Source of the DNA: JAMCRM01 sp041685075
Lineage (GTDB): Bacteria > Acidobacteriota > Terriglobia > Bryobacterales > Bryobacteraceae
Reading direction: 5' to 3'
Length of the DNA: 6,286 nt
Assembly: GCA_041685075.1 (NCBI GenBank)
Contig: JAWLGN010000314.1
Span: 1 to 6,286, forward strand
Shown here one piece after another: positions 1 through 5,172 of the stretch. Every line of letters begins with the position of its first letter. Positions within the stretch are counted from its first letter, which is position 1. The translations under genes and the position numbers were made by a program. Under the pieces are notes generated by a model. It was not told the origin of the DNA. It was given only the letters and a program-made list of their open reading frames with translations, and made no database searches.

Positions 1-910
1 GGTGCTTCTCGAGGGTTTGCTGTGCGAGTTGCAGGAACGTCTGGTTGTTGCTCTTGAGTGCCTCAGCAGAAAGGGCCTGGAAGGCATCGGAGAGCTTCAG
101 CCGGGCGTCCTCTAACAGTGCCAGCTTTTCCTGTGCGGCTTTTTCCGCCAGGGCCAACCGCTCATCCGCGGCTGCCTGAACTGTCGCTAACCGGTCGGCC
201 GCCGCCTTTTCCGCGGCCTCAAAACGCTTTGCCGCAGCCTTTTCGGCGGCGTCGAGCTTTTCCGCCGCAGCGGCGAGCCGTTCGCTTGCCGCCCGCTCTA
301 AGTCGGCTTGGCGGGTTGCTGCCGTCTGCTGCACTGTTGCCAGCCTTTCCTCAGCCGACTTGCGCTCCTGTGCCAGCGTGGCGGTCAGTTCGGCTGACTT
401 GGCGCTCAGGGTCGTGTTCTCGTTTTGAAGCGCCTGAATTTGACTGCGGGCAGCTTTTAAATCCGCCTCCTCTTGCTGGAGTTGTCGATCGCGCTCCGCC
501 AATCGCTCGTCCGCGGTGGTCTGGACCGCGGCCAACTGGTCGGCAGCCGCCTTTTCCGCAGCGGCGAACCTTTCGTTGGCAGCCTCCTGAAAGGCTGCCA
601 GACTGGCCGCCGCCGTTTCCTGTGCCGTAGCAATCCGCTCCTCGGCTGCCTTGCGCTCCTGCTCCAGCGTGGCGCACAGTTCGGCCGTCTTGGTCTTCAA
701 GACCGTGATCTCGGCTAGGAGGACCTCGATTTGCGCCTTGGCTGCCTTGATATCAACATCCGCCTTCTGGATCTGGCGGTCCCGCTCAGCCAAGCGCTCG
801 ACGAGCACCGCGTACGCGGACCGATTGTATAGCCACGCGGCGATCACACCGGCGACAATCCCGGCGGAACACATCAGTACGGCAAACATGCGAGCAAGAG
901 TTCCTTTCAT
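1..910 (-). CDS. rmuC: RmuC-type DNA recombination protein, N-terminal part (3' end beyond left edge)
   Basis: The minus-strand frame from ATG 908-910 stays open to the window edge (303 residues). An in-frame TAG lies 21 bases upstream, so this is the first possible ATG. Seen: a hydrophobic membrane segment at residues 9-28, then an uninterrupted Ala/Glu/Lys/Arg-rich coiled coil from about 35 to 270, then the start of the conserved RmuC region (LSDAFQALSAEAL, residues 273-285, followed by an NNQTFLQLAQQTLEK-like stretch to 302). Membrane anchor plus coiled coil plus this junction motif is the usual RmuC layout; the nuclease-like catalytic domain would lie past the left edge. RmuC family proteins limit DNA inversions and rearrangements at short inverted repeats; the exact biochemistry is poorly defined. 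The coiled coil contains an internal duplication. TTA codons recur (for example in DLKAAR and RLATVQ), which looks less GC-biased than the other genes. The gene has its own promoter. Other coiled-coil membrane proteins are possible but less likely given the 273-302 match. Confidence 0.85.
   Translation of the reverse strand, partial: MKGTLARMFAVLMCSAGIVAGVIAAWLYNRSAYAVLVERLAERDRQIQKADVDIKAAKAQIEVLLAEITVLKTKTAELCATLEQERKAAEERIATAQETAAASLAAFQEAANERFAAAEKAAADQLAAVQTTADERLAERDRQLQQEEADLKAARSQIQALQNENTTLSAKSAELTATLAQERKSAEERLATVQQTAATRQADLERAASERLAAAAEKLDAAEKAAAKRFEAAEKAAADRLATVQAAADERLALAEKAAQEKLALLEDARLKLSDAFQALSAEALKSNNQTFLQLAQQTLEKH
155..790 (-). repeat. Internal tandem duplication in the RmuC coiled coil
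   Basis: Residues 41-137 and 138-252 are diverged copies of one unit. Each starts AERDRQ(I/L)Q, continues through (C/T)ATL(E/A)QERK(A/S)AEER, and ends with F(A/E)AAEKAAAD(Q/R)LA.VQ.-ADERLA. The first parts are offset by exactly 97 residues; at the DNA level the block starting gcgctcct at 653 recurs at 362, a 291-base offset. The second copy has about 18 extra residues (around 200-220) before its last segment. This is a protein-coding repeat, not a DNA element. Confidence 0.8.
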
Positions 911-942
911 AGGGCCTGCAAGAAAGCCCTAACGCGCCGAAT

Positions 943-971
943 ATTATACGTTTTTAAGATGTGGATATCCA
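943..971 (-). promoter_or_regulatory. Sigma70-like promoter for rmuC
   Basis: Read on the minus strand, TGGATA (966-971) is followed by a 17-base spacer and a perfect TATAAT (943-948). The -35 box matches the consensus at 4 of 6 positions and the -10 at 6 of 6. Transcription would start near 936, giving a leader of about 26 bases before the ATG at 910. The leader contains a possible 5-bp hairpin (agggc 911-915 / gccct 926-930) directly against the start codon, and only a weak AGG as ribosome binding site. Confidence 0.7.
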
Positions 972-1112
972 GACGATGCAGGGACTGGAGGGTCAGTCTG
1001 CTGGCGTGGAGTATCTGGCTGCTGGATGTGGTGCGCGGAACAGGCCTGCGGGTGGGACGCCCCTCCATGTTGAAGGCGGCGGCAGGAGCACTGCGGTAGG
1101 GTTGCCAGGAAC

Positions 1113-1148
1113 GAAAAGGAGCCGGGTGGGTGCTGGACCCACCCGGCT
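1113..1148 (-). terminator. Intrinsic terminator after the OmpA-domain gene
   Basis: A perfect 12-bp inverted repeat (agccgggtgggt at 1120-1131, acccacccggct at 1137-1148) has a 5-base loop. On the minus strand it is followed by CC and TTTT (1114-1119), as in a rho-independent terminator. It begins 6 bases after the TAG stop at 1155-1157, so it ends the OmpA-domain transcript and separates it from rmuC. The T-run is short, so termination may be partial. No gene is visible in the rest of the 911-1154 interval. Confidence 0.85.
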
Positions 1149-1154
1149 TGGTTG

Positions 1155-3407
1155 CTACCTCACGAACACATACAGCACCGAAGAGACGCTGCCCTCGGGG
1201 CCGTACGCCGTGAGCGTGTAGGTCGAGTTGGTGATGGGGTTCACCACGATGCTGCCGTTCAGCGGCAAGGTGCCGGCGGGAACGCCCGTGCCGGTAATCA
1301 CCACGGATGTGGCGCTATCGGTGGCCCAGCTCAAGGTCACCGGCGCGCCGGACGCGGTCGAGTACGGCGGGTTCGACGAGAACGACAGAATGCGCGGCAC
1401 GTTGGCGTCGTCGCTTACCGTCACCACTACGGTGGCGGTCACCGGCTGGCCGTCCGGACCGGTTGCGGTCAGGGTGTAGGTGGTGGTCTGGGATGGAGTG
1501 ACCTCCACGTTGCCGGAGTTCGGATCCACGGCGCCCGGTTCAGGCGAAATGGTCACGGACTCGGCGCCCTCCACCAGCCAGTTCAGCCGCGTGGATTCGC
1601 CCGGACGCAGGTTGCGCGGCTCCGCCGTGAAGCTCGCGATACGGGTAGCGGCAGCGGCCTGCGTGCTGACCGTCACGGTATCGGTGTCGGAGAAGCCCTG
1701 GGAGTCGGTGACGGTGAGCCGGAAGCTGTAGCTCTGGTTTGCCGCGGCGGTGAAGCTGGCCGACTGCGAAGTGGCGCCCGACAGGGCCACCGCGGGACCG
1801 GCGATCTGCTGCCACTGGAAGGTCAGGGCGTCGCCTTCCGGATCGCGCGAGCCGGAGCCGTTCAGGATAACCTGGCCGGCCGCAACGCCGATCTGGTCGG
1901 GACCGGCATCGGCCACGGGCGAGCTGTTGCCGACCCTGCGGGTCATCAACTGGTAGCGGACGCGCGGGACATCCACCGGGACGGGATGCTTCACGGCCGT
2001 GAAATCCTTCGGCCGCAGGAAGTTGCCCATCTGCACGCCGAAGACCACGCGGCCCGCCTGAGCGGTGCGGTAGTTCAGCAGCGTCTCGTTCAGGCCGGCC
2101 TCCGCGGTGAAGGCGAAGAAGTCGTTGATGGGGTGGACATAGCGCAGGTTGGCCCCGGCGCGGTCACCCCCTCCGGGAGCCTGCAGATAAGCCAGGTTAC
2201 CCTCCAGGTAGGTGTCGCCGGCCAGCCCCACGGTGGCGCTGGCGCCCACCTGGTTGACGATGCGCGCGAAGGTCTCCAGGAAGGCGTTGGGCCCGATTTG
2301 TTCGCGGTTCAGCACGGCATTGTACTTGAAGCCCTTGGTGCCGAAGACCCCCACTTTGCCGCGGCTGAAAAGCCAGTCCAGCGTGAGGGCGCCCTGCGCC
2401 AGGGAGCCGCCGTTCTGGAATTCGCGGAGGTTGAGGTACTTGAAGCTGCCGAAGGCGCCGGCCTGGAAGTTGCGCCAGCGGTTCACGAGACCGATGTCGA
2501 ACTGGCCTTCCATGCGGCCGGGGTAGTACATGTACTCGCCCTGGGCCTGCACGGCGCGCGTGCCGTCGCCGCCGAAGGGCGAGAAGTAGCGGCCGCTGCC
2601 GGAGAAGGTGAAGTCGCCGGTGCGCCCGTCGCCGTAGGTCGGCCCGATGTTCACGCCCAGCAGGGAGAACTTGCGGTTGCGCCGCTGCTGCTCCTCGAGC
2701 ACGCGCTCGCCCTCGGCCTTGGCGATAGCGGCGGCCTGCGGCTGGGTGACGGGCTCGGGCAAAGTGGCCACCTGCTGTTGCAGGGCAGCCTGGTCCTTGC
2801 GCACGCCGGCCAGCTCATCGCGCAGCCGGTCGTTTTCGGTTTTCAACGACTGTTCGGCGGCCAGGATGTCGTCCAGCTTCTCCAGCCTCTTCAGGATGTC
2901 GGTGCAGCAGGCTTCCTGCGCTTTGGCAACCTTGTCGAAAGCGCCGATGGCATCGCCGACGCCGCCGGCGCCGACCACGCGCCCCTGGCCGTCGGTGACG
3001 GTGAGGACCACGCGCCGGTTCATGAAACGCCCTTCCTTGGTCTGGTTGGGAGCGGTGGGGGCGTTCTTGCCCTCTCCGCTGGTGGTGATCTGGTTGGCCG
3101 CAGCGCCGTACTTCACCAGGAAATCCCGCACGGCATTCGCGCGGGAGAGCGCCAGTTTGTTGTTATAGATCGAGCTGCCTACGTAGTCCGTGTGGCCCAC
3201 CACCCGAACACGGTAGTCCGGATTCGCCTTCAGGAGTTCGGCCAGGCGTAGCAGGCTCGGGTATCCGTCCGACAGGATGGCGGAATCGAATTCGAAGTTG
3301 ATTTCTTCCCAATCGGTAGGCGATGCAGTCGTCGTCAACCCCTGGCCGAACAGTCCGCCGGCCAGGAGAGTGAGAACCGCTGCCAGAACAATTCGTTTCA
3401 GCAACAT
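1155..3407 (-). CDS. Secreted envelope protein: OmpA domain, coiled coil, predicted beta-barrel, PKD and Ig-like repeats
   Basis: A 750-residue protein. Residues 1-21 form a signal peptide (MLLKR, Leu/Ala core, likely cut before Q22). Residues about 35-140 are an OmpA C-terminal-type peptidoglycan-binding domain: GHTD at 71-74, NNKLALSRANAV at 82-93, NRRV at 130-133. D74 and R89 are 15 residues apart, as are the two residues that bind diaminopimelate in characterised OmpA. Residues about 163-215 look like a coiled coil. About 247-467 is rich in alternating aromatic/Gly strands typical of an outer-membrane barrel. 494-581 is a PKD/K319-like domain (ADAGPDQ, DPEGDALTFQW), followed by two related Ig-like domains at 590-664 and 672-750 (pGxSTRLNW, TTYTLTA / STYTLTA). 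A structural role tethering the outer membrane to peptidoglycan is inferred. In ordinary OmpA proteins the barrel precedes the OmpA domain, so the order here is reversed. The start is supported by a strong ribosome binding site and the signal peptide. Confidence 0.9.
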   Translation of the reverse strand: MLLKRIVLAAVLTLLAGGLFGQGLTTTASPTDWEEINFEFDSAILSDGYPSLLRLAELLKANPDYRVRVVGHTDYVGSSIYNNKLALSRANAVRDFLVKYGAAANQITTSGEGKNAPTAPNQTKEGRFMNRRVVLTVTDGQGRVVGAGGVGDAIGAFDKVAKAQEACCTDILKRLEKLDDILAAEQSLKTENDRLRDELAGVRKDQAALQQQVATLPEPVTQPQAAAIAKAEGERVLEEQQRRNRKFSLLGVNIGPTYGDGRTGDFTFSGSGRYFSPFGGDGTRAVQAQGEYMYYPGRMEGQFDIGLVNRWRNFQAGAFGSFKYLNLREFQNGGSLAQGALTLDWLFSRGKVGVFGTKGFKYNAVLNREQIGPNAFLETFARIVNQVGASATVGLAGDTYLEGNLAYLQAPGGGDRAGANLRYVHPINDFFAFTAEAGLNETLLNYRTAQAGRVVFGVQMGNFLRPKDFTAVKHPVPVDVPRVRYQLMTRRVGNSSPVADAGPDQIGVAAGQVILNGSGSRDPEGDALTFQWQQIAGPAVALSGATSQSASFTAAANQSYSFRLTVTDSQGFSDTDTVTVSTQAAAATRIASFTAEPRNLRPGESTRLNWLVEGAESVTISPEPGAVDPNSGNVEVTPSQTTTYTLTATGPDGQPVTATVVVTVSDDANVPRILSFSSNPPYSTASGAPVTLSWATDSATSVVITGTGVPAGTLPLNGSIVVNPITNSTYTLTAYGPEGSVSSVLYVFVR

Positions 3408-3410
3408 AGT

Positions 3411-3420
3411 TTCTCCTCAA
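3411..3420 (-). promoter_or_regulatory. Strong ribosome binding site of the OmpA-domain gene
   Basis: Read on the minus strand the bases are TTGAGGAGAA, followed by ACT and the ATG at 3405-3407. The GAGGAG core sits at good spacing and fixes the start codon. Confidence 0.8.
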
Positions 3421-3471
3421 CAGTAAAGAATGAGTGCCTGATAAATGAAACCCCGGTGTGAAGCCTAGACC

Positions 3472-3495
3472 CACTTCGCAATGCACTTCGCTATG
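3472..3495. repeat. 12-bp tandem direct repeat in the divergent intergenic region
   Basis: cacttcgcaatg (3472-3483) is followed directly by cacttcgctatg (3484-3495), with one mismatch in 12. It lies 65-90 bases upstream of the OmpA-domain start, on the far side from rnpB. It could be a pair of regulator half-sites in direct orientation, or a chance or slippage duplication. Confidence 0.55.
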
Positions 3496-3514
3496 CAATT
3501 GTCATCATAGCGAA
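3487..3514. promoter_or_regulatory. Inverted repeat, possible operator overlapping a weak -10 box
   Basis: ttcgctatg (3487-3495) and catagcgaa (3506-3514) are a perfect 9-bp inverted repeat with a 10-base spacer, so the arms repeat at 19-base spacing, about two helical turns. On the minus strand a -10-like TATGAT (3504-3509) overlaps one arm, but no good -35 box is visible 17 bases upstream. This fits an operator for the OmpA-domain gene; that role is inference. The left arm also belongs to the second copy of the tandem repeat. Confidence 0.4.
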
Positions 3515-3615
3515 AATCGGCGGGATACCTCCAGCGCCCCTGGCGTTTTCACGCTCTTCGCCCGGATTGCGCCGGGAATTTTGTATTGTCCCATTCGAAA
3601 TGCGAAACTGAAAGG

Positions 3616-3980
3616 TAGGCCTGCCGGGCAGGCAGTCGCTCCCGGAAACGGGGGAGGAAAGTCCGGTCTCCACAGGGCAGCGTGCCGGCTAACGGCCGGG
3701 GGAGAACCTGGCGACGGGTTCTCTACGGAAAGTGCCACAGAAAATATACCGCCCGGGTAACCGGGTAAGGGTGAAATGGTGCGGTAAGAGCGCACCGCGG
3801 GCGGAGCAATCCGGCCGGCAGGGCAAACCCCACGCGGAGCAAGACCAAATAGGAGAGGAGGAGCGGCCCGTTCCGTTCGACTCTCGGGTAGGTCGCTGGA
3901 GCCGGGCAGCAATGTCCGGCCAAGAGGAATGACTGCCGCCCGCAAGGGAACAGAAACCGGCTTATCGCCCGGCAGGCCCC
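3616..3980 (+). ncRNA. rnpB: RNase P RNA, bacterial type A
   Basis: This is the catalytic RNA of RNase P, which removes the 5' leader from precursor tRNAs. Conserved blocks appear in the correct order: the 5' block GAGGAAAGTCCGG (3654-3666), the CACAGGGCAG segment (about 3671-3680), GGTAAGGGTGAAATGGTGCG (about 3764-3783) with GGTAAGAGCGCACCG, CGGAGCAAGACCAAATAGG, then AGAGGAATGACTGCC (3923-3937) and ACAGAAACCGGCTTAT (3950-3965). The ends are set by a perfect 12-bp P1 helix: 3618-3629 pairs with 3967-3978. P3 appears short, closed by a GAAA loop (near 3644-3648), and the hairpin near 3752-3765 is a small stem with a GTAA loop; both are reduced compared with E. coli. No T-run terminator follows, so the 3' end may be made by processing. 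A promoter is not convincing: TATTGT (3584-3589) is the best -10, without a clear -35. Confidence 0.95.
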
Positions 3981-4009
3981 ATGCTTCCCGAGGCTGTACA
4001 CTGGAAAGG

Positions 4010-4495
4010 ATGACTCTGCCCCGGGCTGTTGTGATTCTGGTGTTCTGCTGCGCGACGGCGCTCGCCCAGCGGCCGCACTTCTACTGGATGGTGGAGGCCG
4101 GCGGGCGCACCGAGGAAGGGAACACGGGCTTCATCGCCGGGCTGCACGGCGGCGGCGAGATCCCCATCAGGTGGGGGTTTTCCGTGGGTCCCGAACTCGG
4201 CTTCACCGCACCGAGCACAGGGCTTTTCTGGAGCACGGTGCAGGGCATCGGCTCGTTGAACGGCTACTATCACATCCGCCACGGGCGCGAGCCGCGCCTG
4301 GATCCTTTCGTCAGCATGGGGTACTCGGCGCTGTTCCGCGACGGCCACATCAACCTGTTCAACTACGGCGGCGGCGTCAACTACTGGGTGCGGCCGGACC
4401 TGGCCTTCCGGGGAGAATTCCGCGACCGGACCGGCAACGGCCTGCACCTGTGGAGCTTCCGTTTCGGCGTCTCCTTCTCCCGGCTCTCGCCGTAG
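4010..4495 (+). CDS. Small outer-membrane beta-barrel protein (predicted)
   Basis: 161 residues from ATG 4010. Residues 1-19 are a signal peptide (MTLPRAVVILVF, cut after ALA, before Q20). The 140-residue mature part divides into about eight amphipathic strands, for example GFIAGLHGGGEIPIRWG, FSVGPELGFTAP, LDPFVSMGYSALF, NYGGGVNYWVRP, LAFRGEFRD and LWSFRFGVSFSRL. This suits a small 8-stranded barrel of the OmpX/OmpW size class. The C-terminus ends SRLSP rather than in the aromatic residue common in proteobacterial barrels. The reading frame extends upstream to an ATG at 3929, but that start would lie inside rnpB and add 27 non-hydrophobic residues ahead of the signal peptide, so 4010 is preferred. 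Only 29 bases separate it from rnpB. GGAAAGG abuts the ATG without spacing, so ribosome recruitment is unclear. The specific function is unknown; the barrel call rests on strand pattern alone. Confidence 0.75.
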   Translation: MTLPRAVVILVFCCATALAQRPHFYWMVEAGGRTEEGNTGFIAGLHGGGEIPIRWGFSVGPELGFTAPSTGLFWSTVQGIGSLNGYYHIRHGREPRLDPFVSMGYSALFRDGHINLFNYGGGVNYWVRPDLAFRGEFRDRTGNGLHLWSFRFGVSFSRLSP

Positions 4496-4546
4496 GCGGG
4501 CCCAGCTCTACCCCCGCTCGCGCGGGCGGCGGCTGCGCCGAGCGCC

Positions 4547-5131
4547 TCACCGCCGCAGAGTGGCCTTCAGGCGGTCCGGTTCCAGCAACAGCAGGAGCGC
4601 GTTGGCGGCGCCGGTGACGAAGACCTCGGCCTCCAGCAGGGCGGCCACCGCGCATCCCTCGCCGTTGTCCACCGCCACCGCCAGCCCGCCGGCCTGGCGC
4701 ACCGCGCGCAACATCAACCGGTCGTTGGCGCCGTTGCCGAAAGCCGCCGCGCGGCTGAGGTCGTACTCCGCGGCGCACCGCGCTTTCTGCTCGTCCTGGG
4801 CTTCGGGGGCGAGCTTCACGACTTCCAGCGGCAAAAAGCCGATTTCGCGGTCCGCCGTGCCGAAGGTATCGGCCGTGAGGATCCGGATGTCGATACTTGC
4901 CGCCACTTGCCGCAACAGGCTGGTGACTTCCGCGGTGGCTGCGCCGCCGTAGGAGAGGGTGCCGGTGTAATCCGTCAACAGAGTGTCGATCCGGAGGGTG
5001 CGGGCGCCGGGGATGTCCACCGCGATGCCACGCTCAGACTGCCGCTCGGAGTGCGCTATCGCCGGCGAACTCCGGGTCATAGGGAGCCGCGCTGGATGTG
5101 GCGCGCTCCGGCTGTCGTCGTCCTTGTACAT
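4547..5131 (-). CDS. Stand-alone HAD-fold protein related to the P-type ATPase phosphorylation domain
   Basis: 194 residues. HAD motifs in order: motif I DYTGT at 54-58 (D54 would be the nucleophile; compare DKTGT of P-type ATPases), motif II LTADT at 85-89, a likely motif III lysine at K116, and motif IV GNGANDRLML at 132-141 with N136 and D137. There is no transmembrane segment and no cap domain, matching the soluble P-type-ATPase-like phosphatase family (COG4087-like, from memory). These are cytosolic; the substrate is not established. Homology seems to begin near residue 36 (GIAVDIPG), so residues 1-35 are a poorly conserved, Ser/Arg-rich extension. ATG 5131 is preferred because GAAGG sits 6 bases upstream; ATG 5080 (residue 18) has no such site. 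The gene starts 41 bases after the dehydratase stop on the same strand, so the two may share a transcript. It ends 51 bases from the convergent barrel gene. Confidence 0.8.
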   Translation of the reverse strand: MYKDDDSRSAPHPARLPMTRSSPAIAHSERQSERGIAVDIPGARTLRIDTLLTDYTGTLSYGGAATAEVTSLLRQVAASIDIRILTADTFGTADREIGFLPLEVVKLAPEAQDEQKARCAAEYDLSRAAAFGNGANDRLMLRAVRQAGGLAVAVDNGEGCAVAALLEAEVFVTGAANALLLLLEPDRLKATLRR

Positions 5132-5132
5132 G

Positions 5133-5151
5133 GCTTACCTTCAGCTTACCT
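5133..5151 (-). repeat. Short direct repeat at the HAD gene ribosome binding site
   Basis: Read on the minus strand, AGGTAAGC occurs twice, 11 bases apart (5144-5151 and 5133-5140), within CAGGTAAGCTGAAGGTAAGC just upstream of the ATG at 5131. The downstream copy, with its preceding GA, supplies the GAAGG ribosome binding site; the upstream copy is a second Shine-Dalgarno-like sequence. It may be a local duplication without function. Confidence 0.45.
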
Positions 5152-5172
5152 GCCGAGCCGGTGAAAGGCGAC

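Noticed and set aside
58..630. 190-residue plus-strand frame rich in Pro and Arg
   Set aside because: It is opposite the rmuC coiled coil; its Pro/Arg/Phe composition is the complement of Ala/Glu/Lys codon repeats.
362..812. Repeated DNA blocks that could suggest a CRISPR or mobile element
   Set aside because: The copies are diverged, in frame, 291 bases apart, and encode a coiled-coil duplication within rmuC.
1152..3251. 699-residue open frame on the plus strand
   Set aside because: It is entirely antisense to the OmpA-domain gene, whose domains, signal peptide, ribosome binding site and terminator are all convincing. The plus-strand translation is Gly/Ala/Val/His-rich without recognisable domains, as expected for a shadow frame in GC-rich DNA.
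3584..3610. Promoter candidates for rnpB (TATTGT at 3584-3589; TTGTAT-17-GAAACT ending at 3609)
   Set aside because: Each matches the consensus poorly in at least one box, so neither is listed as a feature.
3505..4001. Several frames on both strands across the rnpB interval
   Set aside because: The interval is explained by RNase P RNA; none of these frames has a ribosome binding site or a recognisable domain.
4501..4546. Possible bidirectional terminator between the convergent genes (cccgc-tcgc-gcggg type stem)
   Set aside because: The stem is short and there is no T-run on either strand, so it cannot be separated from chance in such GC-rich sequence.
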